Assembly (NCBI GenBank): GCA_019058135.1
Contig: JAHLWE010000368.1
Span: forward strand, 1 to 19,203
DNA length: 19,203 nt
Direction of reading: 5' to 3'
DNA from: Promethearchaeota archaeon
GTDB taxonomy: Archaea; Asgardarchaeota; Lokiarchaeia; Sigyniarchaeales; SOKP01
Of the stretch, positions 1 to 7,451 are shown piece by piece. The notes beneath the pieces were generated by a model. It did not search any database and was not told the origin of the DNA. It saw only the letters and a list, made by a program, of their open reading frames with translations. The position numbers and the translations under genes are program-made. How positions within the stretch are numbered: position 1 is the first letter of the stretch; the number at the start of each line of letters is the position of its first letter.

Positions 1-504
1 CCTATTTCAATTGAGCTTATAGCAACTAAATTTAATATGGATAACAAAATTCTAAAGAGTAAAATTTTCGAATTGATCAGAAATAATAAAATTAAGGGAA
101 GAATTGTTGGAAATAAGCTTTACTCTTCAAAAAGGCAGATTTTTTTAGCGGATGAGAATAATCTATTATTATTTAAAAACATTAAACTCCTTGGAAATAA
201 AGTTTTCTTTAATTTTAAAATTACAAATCCAACAAATTACACGTTAAAAGATGTTATTATTCGGTTTACTCACCCAAAATATTTATCATTCCTAAAGGAA
301 AATCCTAATCCAAAATTTTTTAGTATTGAAGAATTTCCACCAGGTTCTGTTAAAAAATTTAAATATATTTTAAGAATTGATCGAGATAATAATGAATTTA
401 ACCAAGCAATGGATGCTCATGAAGTAAAGCTAGATATCTATTTTCGAGACTCTCTAAAAAATTTAAAAAAAATAACACGACGATTAGATCTCTTATTCTC
501 TTAA
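1..504 (+). CDS. winged-helix plus beta-sandwich protein, 5' end outside window
   Basis: The reading frame is open to base 1, so the ATG at 37 is probably internal and the N-terminus lies outside the window. The visible part starts with a helix-turn-helix-like stretch (ISIELIATKF ... IFELIRNNKIKGRI ... LYSS). This is the pattern of a winged helix of the kind found at the end of PCI domains: a rule-like 'IS.E.IA..F', a recognition helix, then a short wing. From about residue 45 of the ATG-numbered part, alternating hydrophobic strands (VFFNFKITNPTNYTLKDVII, a conserved-looking PGS turn, then FKYILRI) suggest an immunoglobulin-like or appendage-type beta-sandwich. No catalytic motif is seen. 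It ends 2 bases before the convergent CinA-like gene. The exact family is not recognised; the fold assignments are inferences from pattern. Confidence 0.75.
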   Translation, partial: PISIELIATKFNMDNKILKSKIFELIRNNKIKGRIVGNKLYSSKRQIFLADENNLLLFKNIKLLGNKVFFNFKITNPTNYTLKDVIIRFTHPKYLSFLKENPNPKFFSIEEFPPGSVKKFKYILRIDRDNNEFNQAMDAHEVKLDIYFRDSLKNLKKITRRLDLLFS

Positions 505-506
505 AA

Positions 507-1298
507 TTACGCAATTATTTTGCCATCTAAATCTATTATTTTCTTCTTAATTATTTCTAATACCTGATTTATAATCTCTTCAGCATTTTCAATATTGAAT
601 GCAGTAATTGATAACTCAATATCTAATTTTTCTGTAAGTTTTGGGTGGCTTTTTAAATAGATTTCAGGAAATCGCTTCTGAATTGCGGAAATCATAGGAG
701 CAACTTCCGATTCACCTATACCCTGAAAAAATAAAGTTTTTTCCATAAATGTTCCTGCATCTTTTTTTAAAATAGGAATTACATGCAATTTAACAATGCC
801 CTTTAATTCAGCTGGAACTCCCGGCAAGCAAATAATTGTCGATTTTCCTTCCTTAATTTCTACTCCTGGAGCGGTTCCAACAGGATTACTTAAAGGATAA
901 GAATCTTCTGGCAAATATGCCATCTTTTCACGAGTTTTTGTCATTCCACCAACTGGAAGAATTCCTATACGATGAATATTATCATACCTTCTCTTAAGCA
1001 TACCATATGCCATTTTATCAAGTTTCAGTTCTCTATTTAACCCTTTTGCTATACCTTTTAATGTTAAATCCTCCCAAGTAGGACCTAACCCTCCTGAAGT
1101 AATTATAACATCAGGCGAACGGTCTAAAGATTCCATAAGGGTTGTAGCTATTATACCTATATCGTCTGGAATCGTGGTAATCCTAGTAACTATGTGCCCA
1201 AACTTAGTTATGCGTCTGGCTAACCATGATGAATTCGTATCTCGCGTTTTACCTATTAAAATCTCGTTTCCAATAATTATAATCTCTATCTTTTTCAT
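507..1298 (-). CDS. CinA N-terminal-like / molybdopterin-binding (MoCF) domain protein
   Basis: A 263-residue protein of the COG1058 family (MoCF_biosynth fold, the N-terminal half of bacterial CinA). The first strand and loop read IIIIGNEILIGKTRDTNSSW (residues 7-25), where CinA has G(N/T)E(I/L)L.G...(N)TN. The phosphate-binding loop SGGLGPTWEDLT is at about residues 68-79, and a late LPGVPAEL segment is present. Bacterial CinA adds a C-terminal NMN deamidase domain; this protein stops before it, as archaeal members usually do. In other members the domain has ADP-ribose pyrophosphatase activity or binds nucleotide/pterin ligands; which ligand applies here cannot be read from sequence. It lies 24 bases downstream of the tautomerase gene on the same strand, so the two are probably co-transcribed. 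Confidence 0.88.
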   Translation of the reverse strand: MKKIEIIIIGNEILIGKTRDTNSSWLARRITKFGHIVTRITTIPDDIGIIATTLMESLDRSPDVIITSGGLGPTWEDLTLKGIAKGLNRELKLDKMAYGMLKRRYDNIHRIGILPVGGMTKTREKMAYLPEDSYPLSNPVGTAPGVEIKEGKSTIICLPGVPAELKGIVKLHVIPILKKDAGTFMEKTLFFQGIGESEVAPMISAIQKRFPEIYLKSHPKLTEKLDIELSITAFNIENAEEIINQVLEIIKKKIIDLDGKIIA

Positions 1299-1322
1299 TT
1301 TCGTTCATTTAATTATCTAAAA

Positions 1323-1529
1323 TTATTGAGGTGGCTTTCCACCTGGACGGGATTCTGTAGCTGGTTTTCCTGCTATACCCCAGTGTGTTTTTGGAATTTC
1401 ATATACGATAACCTCTACAGCACGGGTAGGAATGCCCATTTCCACAAAAACTTTAGTTATTCCTGCTATAATTTCTTTAATTTTTTCTTCCGAAATCCCT
1501 TTCCATACATTTACTTGAACAAATGGCAT
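1323..1529 (-). CDS. 4-oxalocrotonate tautomerase-family protein
   Basis: A 68-residue protein of the small tautomerase (4-OT) superfamily, which works as oligomers of beta-alpha-beta units. The start MPFVQVNVWKGIS places a proline directly after the initiator methionine. In this family that proline becomes the free N-terminal catalytic base. The central helix (EEKIKEIIAGITKVF), the second strand (VEVIVYEIP) and the HWGIAGKP segment match the family, and the length is typical. The start is supported by a strong GGTGAT Shine-Dalgarno 5 bases upstream. It appears to head a two-gene unit with the CinA-like gene. The natural substrate is unknown; xenobiotic degradation should not be assumed, since no such pathway genes are nearby. 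Confidence 0.9.
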   Translation of the reverse strand: MPFVQVNVWKGISEEKIKEIIAGITKVFVEMGIPTRAVEVIVYEIPKTHWGIAGKPATESRPGGKPPQ

Positions 1530-1534
1530 AAAAT

Positions 1535-1541
1535 ATCACCT
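1535..1541 (-). promoter_or_regulatory. Shine-Dalgarno site AGGTGAT of the tautomerase gene
   Basis: Read on the reverse strand, AGGTGAT sits 5 bases before the ATG at 1529. It is complementary to the archaeal 16S rRNA tail (AUCACCUCC). It fixes the start codon and so confirms that proline is residue 2. Confidence 0.7.
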
Positions 1542-1669
1542 TTAATTTATTTGTTTGTTTATATTGAAATATTGATTTTTTTTCCAATATTATATAGATT
1601 AGATTTAAAAATTTTAAAATCTTATCAAAATAAAGAAAATTTGAAGTATATTGAGATTGAAAATCCAAT

Positions 1670-2221
1670 TTGATTGAAATTGATGATTCTGGAACCGGAG
1701 ATTTAGTTGGAGCAGCTTTTTTAGGTTTTTATCGAAAAGAAACTGATCAAATGATCTTTAAAACCATACCAGTTGAGTTATTTTTTGAAGAGCCGTTTAA
1801 GAACAAGGAACCGCTAAAAAAAGCAGTAGAACTAGTAAAAGAAACTTTTGCTGAAATAAATGTTTCTACGGACGAATTAGTTAAAATATGTCGCGGAAAT
1901 ATATTTGATAAAGTTCGAAGTTACTTTATTGAAACCAACCAAAATTATGAAGACACAAAAATAGAAGGGAAATTACAAGATGCTGTAGAAAGTAGGTATG
2001 TAAATCATCTAAGAGAATTAGGTGTAAAATCAAGAAATTTAACGATTGAAAGCGGTAAAAACCGTTTTTTTATTCTATTTGGTTGGGTTTGCAGAGATTT
2101 CTATAGACGAGAAAAATACGTAAAATCTGGATTCAAAAGATGGCGAACTATATGGAGAGATCGAGCAATTGAAAAATATGAGACATATCAAACGGATAAA
2201 ATTAGAAAATCAAAAAAATAA
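1670..2221 (+). CDS. conserved protein of unknown function, possible RNase H-like fold
   Basis: A 183-residue protein starting at TTG; an in-frame stop at 1658 leaves no better upstream start. It opens with a strand IEIDDSGTG followed by a turn and a second strand (LVGAAFLGFYR), then a third strand (MIFKTIPVELF), a helix, and a strand-helix unit (LVKICRGNIFDKVRSYF). Acidic residues at the end of the first strand and this strand order recall RNase H/RuvC-type folds, but that is only a pattern inference. KIEGKLQDAVE and the basic, aromatic C-terminal region (WVCRDFYRREKYVKSGFKRW) look conserved and could bind nucleic acid. I believe similar archaeal proteins exist without an assigned role, but I cannot name the family. 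It is transcribed divergently from the tautomerase gene. Confidence 0.72.
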   Translation: MIEIDDSGTGDLVGAAFLGFYRKETDQMIFKTIPVELFFEEPFKNKEPLKKAVELVKETFAEINVSTDELVKICRGNIFDKVRSYFIETNQNYEDTKIEGKLQDAVESRYVNHLRELGVKSRNLTIESGKNRFFILFGWVCRDFYRREKYVKSGFKRWRTIWRDRAIEKYETYQTDKIRKSKK

Positions 2222-2307
2222 ACTTATATAATTAATTTCACAAATGTAGGAATTTATTAACTCTATTATGATAGATTTAATAATTTCTTAAAATTTTTTT
2301 AAATTAT

Positions 2308-3117
2308 ATGTCTAAGCGTAAAAATATTAAAGTCCTTTTTTTCGCGCCACATGCGGATGATATAGAAATGGGGGCGCCTTTTATGTGTTTAGAGGCTTTA
2401 AAACTAGGGAATAACGTAACAGAAGTTATAATGACAAATGATGAATATGGAACTAAAAGAAATGATTTTAAAGGAGAGCGGATCAAAAGAGTCCGAATCT
2501 ATGAGATGGAGAAGGCAGCAGAAGTATATAAAAAATATACCAGCAATCACATTAAATTAATTTGGGCGGGTTTTGTTGATGGTTTTCTTCCTTTAAATAA
2601 AATTTCATTAAATTTTGTTATAGATATTATTAGAAAAGAGAAACCAGATATCATTTTTGCTCCTGATCCTTGGTACGCTATTGATTTCCATCGGGATCAT
2701 TTGAATACCGCAAGACTTGTATATTTTGCTCTTAAAAGACTAAAAAAATCCGAATTACCAAAACGAGTGTTTTTCTTTTATTCATTTAAAACAAATATAT
2801 CTATTAGAATTCGATTTAAAGATGTAAAAATCGCGATTGAATCTATGTCTCAGCACAAAAGTCAAATATCTCCCTTACATTCCAAATTACTCTTATTTTT
2901 TAGAAGAATTTTCCTAATCCATAAATTAATAAAAACCGGAGCATTTTTAGTTCGCTATCGAGAACTTCATTTTATTGGTGGAAAACCTGAAAAACATGTG
3001 CCAATTAAATCGATAAGGAATAAATTAAGATACTGTTTTTTCTTCAAATTGTCGAACCATCCCTGTGAAGAATTATATACTCCAATTCCGGAAGAGTTAG
3101 GTTTAATAAGAAAATAA
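2308..3117 (+). CDS. PIG-L/LmbE-family deacetylase
   Basis: A 269-residue member of the GlcNAc-PI de-N-acetylase (PIG-L/LmbE) family, zinc-dependent enzymes that remove acetyl groups from N-acetylglucosamine-type sugars. The signature after the first strand is FFAPHADDIEMG (about residues 11-22), corresponding to the family's (A)HPDDE.G with catalytic Asp and zinc-binding His/Asp. The second zinc motif, FHRDH, is at about 127-131. SQHKSQ at about 181-186 matches the usual late K/Q-containing segment. Length is typical. The second signature residue is Ala instead of Pro (HADD), a mild variant. Plausible substrates are acetylated amino sugars on lipids, glycans or nucleotides. No glycosyltransferase is adjacent, so the pathway is not defined by context. 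Confidence 0.9.
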   Translation: MSKRKNIKVLFFAPHADDIEMGAPFMCLEALKLGNNVTEVIMTNDEYGTKRNDFKGERIKRVRIYEMEKAAEVYKKYTSNHIKLIWAGFVDGFLPLNKISLNFVIDIIRKEKPDIIFAPDPWYAIDFHRDHLNTARLVYFALKRLKKSELPKRVFFFYSFKTNISIRIRFKDVKIAIESMSQHKSQISPLHSKLLLFFRRIFLIHKLIKTGAFLVRYRELHFIGGKPEKHVPIKSIRNKLRYCFFFKLSNHPCEELYTPIPEELGLIRK

Positions 3118-3148
3118 GATAAGATTTTCAATTTGATTAAAAGAAAAA

Positions 3149-3778
3149 TTATCCATTACTCAACGGTGTTCCACAATGAGAACATATTTTCATGTCAATT
3201 CCAATTGCTCCACCACAAAATGGACACGACCGAGTCGGCTTCTTTAATTTATTCTCTTTTTTGGGACTTTCTTTCTCTAAATTCACCATAGGTCTTGATT
3301 GATTTTTCGGAATTATTGTTTTAAAATCATATGTTTTGGCTTTAATTTGTTTAAACCCATTTGGAATATTTTTTAAATCTTGTATTGATTTAACTTTTTG
3401 ATCTGAACTTATGATATCATCCTTTATTGTTCCATTATCTACTGATGAATCTAATGCTACAGGCTCTCCTATAGGGGGTTCTGGTAGGTCATCTATTAAT
3501 GCAGATATCTTCTTTTCCTCAAGTTCTATAATTTTCCGTTCTTTTTGTTGCATTTTTAATTTTAAAGATTTTACGTGATTAATAATATTTCTAATTTTCT
3601 TTACAAGCATGTTTTTATAAGTTATATCAATCTTAGGATCCACAGCAAATTTTAAACAAAACTCAGAAATTTCAATCCAGGCTTTTATTGACTTTTTGTA
3701 ATTCTTTAAATTATCATATCCTTTTGCTTTATCAACCAAATCTTTTAATTTTTCATTAAAAGTAACAATATGACTCAA
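3149..3778 (-). CDS. MIT-like domain protein with C-terminal zinc ribbon
   Basis: A 209-residue protein in three parts. Residues about 6-75 form a three-helix pattern (LVDKAKGYDNLKNYKKSIKA, then ISEFCLKFA, then VKKIRNIINHVKSLK). It follows the spacing of MIT domains of Vps4/katanin-type proteins, where alanine and leucine positions bind ESCRT-III tails. A coil of charged residues (KLKMQQKERKIIELEEKK) and a disordered linker of about 100 residues rich in Asp, Ser, Pro and Lys follow. The end is a zinc ribbon, CPFCGG...CSHCG (about residues 187-204). No enzyme motif is present, so an adaptor role is likely. Asgard genomes encode ESCRT systems, so a membrane-remodelling link is plausible, but no ESCRT gene lies in this window. 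A generic TPR-like helical hairpin is the main alternative. Confidence 0.7.
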   Translation of the reverse strand: MSHIVTFNEKLKDLVDKAKGYDNLKNYKKSIKAWIEISEFCLKFAVDPKIDITYKNMLVKKIRNIINHVKSLKLKMQQKERKIIELEEKKISALIDDLPEPPIGEPVALDSSVDNGTIKDDIISSDQKVKSIQDLKNIPNGFKQIKAKTYDFKTIIPKNQSRPMVNLEKESPKKENKLKKPTRSCPFCGGAIGIDMKICSHCGTPLSNG

Positions 3779-4081
3779 TTATTGAGCGCCTTGATTTGAA
3801 TTATTAAGTAAATTTTAAAGATTAATTTGTTTTAAATAAAACGAATTGTTCTGATAAATGTTTTTATCTCCAATTTTTCTATAAAAATTTTTTTTTGAAA
3901 AGTCGATTTTTGGTATGTTTTTATTTAAAATAATTCATTTTATTATTTTAATCGAATTTTAACAATATTTCCATTTATAAATAATTATATAAATTTTATA
4001 ATAATAATTATCTAATTATTAGTATTATAATACGTTAAAATTAAGAATATATAATCAAACTGATTAATTAGAGCGAAATTT
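3779..4081 (+). promoter_or_regulatory. AT-rich divergent intergenic region
   Basis: This 303-base gap separates divergently transcribed genes and should carry both promoters. It is almost entirely A and T. The densest TATA-like run, TTTATAAATAATTATATAAA at about 3974-3993, lies roughly 90 bases upstream of the forward start. The AT background makes individual boxes indistinct. I see no RNA gene, repeat array or convincing short reading frame here. Confidence 0.4.
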
Positions 4082-5533
4082 ATGGCTGAAGAATTCAACG
4101 AAGAAGAGAAGGAAAAAAAAATAGAGAAAGACGTAGATCGCATTGATAAAGATCTATTACAAAAGGCTAAAAATAGTAGAGATCTTATCGATAAAAAATT
4201 AAGAACATTCGAAAATAGTATTGATATTGTCTCAAATGCGAGAAAAACCGACGTAGAGTCAGAAAAGGTAGAAGGTAAGAAGATAACTTTTGAGAAAAGT
4301 GAAGAAATAAAAGAGTTAGAAAAAAGATTTGAATTAGTTACTAAAAAAATAAATGATAAAGAAGAATATCTTATTGCTTTAGAAGAGAAGATTTCGGGAT
4401 TGGAAGAAATATACAATCGAAAAGTTGAAAGTTCGAATACCTTGAATGAAGAGTTAGCAATAGTAATTGGAAATAAAGAAAAACTAGAAACTGAATATAA
4501 TGACCTTCAGAAAAGGATCATTGATCTCAATAATGCTTATGAAGCCAGAAAGATTGATTTAACGGTACTCCAAGATAAAGTGAAAGAAAAATTAGCAAAT
4601 CAAGATGAATTACGGAACCAAATTGCAAAATTTAATCAAGAAATACAAGAAAATGAAGAAAAGCATCTTCAATTAAAAGAAGAATCTAAAACTTTAGATA
4701 ATAGATTAATAAGTTTGAGAACAGAAAATGAAGGTTTAAGAGCGACTATTGATAAAAATAAAGAAGAGATTTCTAATGTAAATAATTTAATTGAAGCAAA
4801 AGAAAATGAAATAAAACTTTTGAATGGACAAATTGAGAAAAAAGAAGAGAGATTAAGTAGTATTGAACTCAAATTTCAGGAGTATAATGAACAACTTCCT
4901 GAAATAGAAAGGAGAAAAGATGTTTATGATCAAATTATTAGAAACTATGTAATGCAAGTAGAAGAAAGGCAACAAAAAATATTGACTTTAGAAACAAAAA
5001 TTATAGAATTAAATGAGTCAATAGATACTATAAAAGAACAAATTTTAGGAAAAGAGAACCTTATAAGTTTAAATGAAAAAAGATTGAACGAATTAAAGGT
5101 AGAAATTGAAACAGCTATTGCTGAACATAATGAACGTGAAAATCTCTTAAAATCTATAACTGAAAAGTTAGAATATACAGAAAAAGAACATGAGAAATTA
5201 ACTAAAGCAAAAGATACCATAGATAAAAGTATAAGTGAATCAAAAGAAATATTTCAACAGCTAAAAAAGCAATTGGATGGTCAAGAAGAAGAAATTAGAG
5301 ATAAAGAAAGCCGAATAAATAGATTGGAAATATTATCTTTAATATATAGGGCATCAAAATTTTTCGGTGGAATATTAATTGGAATGGGCATATTCTTTTT
5401 AATTATTGGATTCGGATATTTGCTCAATATTTTCGATTTTGGAGAAGCAAACCCAATATTAATCATGCTCTTATCATTAGTTGGAGCAGGTTTAATAATA
5501 GTTTCTGGTATATTCCATTTAGAAAAATCATAA
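4082..5533 (+). CDS. long coiled-coil protein with C-terminal membrane anchor
   Basis: A 483-residue protein. About residues 20-415 are almost continuous heptad-type sequence rich in Glu, Lys, Leu and Ile, broken by few helix breakers, so it should form a long parallel coiled-coil rod. Near the C-terminus two hydrophobic segments (about 427-447, starting FFGGILIGMGIFFLIIGFGY, and about 456-478, ILIMLLSLVGAGLIIV) are separated by a short loop (NIFDFGEANP), forming a membrane hairpin with a short tail. There is no signal peptide and no ATPase motif, so this is not an SMC protein despite the similar composition. The layout resembles membrane tethers: a cytosolic rod with a C-terminal anchor. It lies 41 bases upstream of the permease gene, probably in one unit. 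The function is not known. Confidence 0.85.
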   Translation: MAEEFNEEEKEKKIEKDVDRIDKDLLQKAKNSRDLIDKKLRTFENSIDIVSNARKTDVESEKVEGKKITFEKSEEIKELEKRFELVTKKINDKEEYLIALEEKISGLEEIYNRKVESSNTLNEELAIVIGNKEKLETEYNDLQKRIIDLNNAYEARKIDLTVLQDKVKEKLANQDELRNQIAKFNQEIQENEEKHLQLKEESKTLDNRLISLRTENEGLRATIDKNKEEISNVNNLIEAKENEIKLLNGQIEKKEERLSSIELKFQEYNEQLPEIERRKDVYDQIIRNYVMQVEERQQKILTLETKIIELNESIDTIKEQILGKENLISLNEKRLNELKVEIETAIAEHNERENLLKSITEKLEYTEKEHEKLTKAKDTIDKSISESKEIFQQLKKQLDGQEEEIRDKESRINRLEILSLIYRASKFFGGILIGMGIFFLIIGFGYLLNIFDFGEANPILIMLLSLVGAGLIIVSGIFHLEKS

Positions 5534-5574
5534 ATTTTATATTAACCTGAATTACAGATTAAATGGAATAAATT

Positions 5575-7449
5575 TTGAGTGATTCTGAAGAAAAAATATC
5601 TCCTAAAAGAACTGTTGGAATTGTGGGTGGAATTTTATATGGTGTTGGTTGTGGTATTGGGGGATCGATATTTACTCTCCTAGGTCGATCAATAGGTGAT
5701 GCGGGTCCAGGAGTTTTAATTAGTTTGATTTTGGGAGGAATTTTGATATTTTTAACGGCTTTAAATTTTTCTGAACTTGCAACAAGCCTCCCTATTTCTG
5801 GAGGTGGATACTCCTTTACTAAAGAAGGGTTGGGTGGGTTCTGGGCTTTTATTATCGGCTTTTTCCTTTGGATTGCTAATATAGCTACGTGTTCATTTTC
5901 CGCACAAGTTTTTCTTATTAGTATTGATGTATTTTTCCCGTTTTTACAGGATTACTTAATCTTCATTGGAATATTATCTATTCTTTTTATGGGGGTTGTT
6001 ATATTTCGTACAAGCCAGAGGGCAAATAAAATATTAATAATATTAACAATTCTACTCATATTATTTTTAGTACTTTTTATTATTTCTGGTATTACAATTG
6101 CACCTATAACAAACATAGACAATTTTAGCTTTGATATTCTTTTATCAGAAATGGATTTGAATAAAATTATTGGAATGATTTTTATGTTTCCAATTTTATT
6201 TATTGGTTTTAGTTCTATTACCTCTAATTTAGCGTATTTAAGTTCAGATCTTAAAAATCCCTCAAAAAATATTCCAAAAATTTTTTTCTCTGCTATCACC
6301 ATCACTTTATTTCTTTATTTATTAATCACATTTGTAGTTTTGATAAATATTGGGAGCAATGCAGAAGAAATAATCACTTCCAAGGTATTATTAGCTGAAA
6401 TTCTACAAAAAATATTAGGGCCTTTTGGATTCATTCTTATGGGAATTGCTGCAATTATCTCAACATTAATTTCAATGCTTGCTGCAATAGGTTCTGCTGT
6501 AAGCATAATATTTGCTTTAGCAAGAGACAACTATGTCTCAAAAAGACTAAAAAAAGTAAGTAAAAAAACTGGAATGCCAATATACTCATTGATTATCACG
6601 TTAATAGTAGCCATCTTTTTTACGATCTTTACCACCTCTTTTGAATTAGCTGCGCAATTAACGAGTTTTATTTATTTATTTGGGTTGGCATTTATAAATT
6701 TTGCAGCAGTAATGTTAAGAAATAAAAGAAAAGAATTAGATCGTCCATTCAAAGCTCCATTCTTTCCTTACCTACCTATTTTTGTAGGTTCTATGTGTTT
6801 AATCTTCGCATTTATTTTATCACCAATTGCTGTACTGTTAGGTATTATCATACTTGCTGCAGGTATCGGCTATTATGCATTAACGATTGCTGATCGGAAT
6901 TCAATAGTTTTAACAATATCTGGTTTGAAATTTTTAACCACTTGCGTTTTGGGCGTTTTTATTTGGATTATTGCTAATTTTACTATTATTAATTCTACAA
7001 TTGATGGATTTAATATAATATTTAGAGAGATAATTCTTCGAATTTTAATATATATTGGTATTTTTACTTTTGGAACGGTTTTTCTTGATGTAATACCACT
7101 TAGAGAAATGGTTTATTATTATATTAAAAAGATGAATCGAGATATGATTGCGATTGGTGATGGCCAAATTATTGAACTCAAGGAAAGCAGATTAAAACTA
7201 ATCCATAATGTTAATTATATTATAGGAATTCTTCAATTAATTGGCGGCTTATTTGTTTTTTTCGTTATAGGTTTAATAAGTACAGACATTATAACCCTTG
7301 AACAGATCTTATTAGGTAATACACTCATTTCTCAACAGACTGCGGAATATCTATCCATAATGGTTCTAACCTTATTTGGTATAGCAATTAGTGTGAGTGG
7401 GATTCTACAATTATATACAAGTCTAGAGTTATTACGACTGAGGATATAA
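5575..7449 (+). CDS. APC-superfamily amino acid permease with C-terminal extension
   Basis: A 624-residue multi-pass membrane protein beginning at TTG. The first transmembrane helix carries GVGCGIGGSIFTLLG (about residues 23-37). This is the glycine-rich unwound segment typical of APC-superfamily transporters (G.G.GIF), which binds the amine or carboxylate group of the substrate. About twelve hydrophobic helices follow, as expected for an APC carrier of roughly 450-480 residues. The remaining C-terminal part has a short cytosolic stretch (REMVYYYIKKMNRDMIAIGD) and two more hydrophobic helices near the end, an extension beyond the core. The substrate is most likely an amino acid or amine, not resolvable here. 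The TPR gene starts 2 bases after its stop, so the two are tightly coupled. Confidence 0.9.
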   Translation: MSDSEEKISPKRTVGIVGGILYGVGCGIGGSIFTLLGRSIGDAGPGVLISLILGGILIFLTALNFSELATSLPISGGGYSFTKEGLGGFWAFIIGFFLWIANIATCSFSAQVFLISIDVFFPFLQDYLIFIGILSILFMGVVIFRTSQRANKILIILTILLILFLVLFIISGITIAPITNIDNFSFDILLSEMDLNKIIGMIFMFPILFIGFSSITSNLAYLSSDLKNPSKNIPKIFFSAITITLFLYLLITFVVLINIGSNAEEIITSKVLLAEILQKILGPFGFILMGIAAIISTLISMLAAIGSAVSIIFALARDNYVSKRLKKVSKKTGMPIYSLIITLIVAIFFTIFTTSFELAAQLTSFIYLFGLAFINFAAVMLRNKRKELDRPFKAPFFPYLPIFVGSMCLIFAFILSPIAVLLGIIILAAGIGYYALTIADRNSIVLTISGLKFLTTCVLGVFIWIIANFTIINSTIDGFNIIFREIILRILIYIGIFTFGTVFLDVIPLREMVYYYIKKMNRDMIAIGDGQIIELKESRLKLIHNVNYIIGILQLIGGLFVFFVIGLISTDIITLEQILLGNTLISQQTAEYLSIMVLTLFGIAISVSGILQLYTSLELLRLRI

Positions 7450-7451
7450 AT

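Noticed and set aside
1326..1673. 115-codon forward frame overlapping the tautomerase gene
   Set aside because: It is antisense to a confidently identified gene and its Phe/Tyr-rich product has no domain pattern.
4012..4416. 134-codon reverse frame rich in Ser/Phe
   Set aside because: Mirror image of the Glu/Lys-rich coiled-coil gene; its serine- and phenylalanine-rich make-up is typical of antisense to such sequence.
5952..6305. 117-codon reverse frame inside the permease gene
   Set aside because: Antisense to transmembrane coding sequence, no independent start signal or domain.
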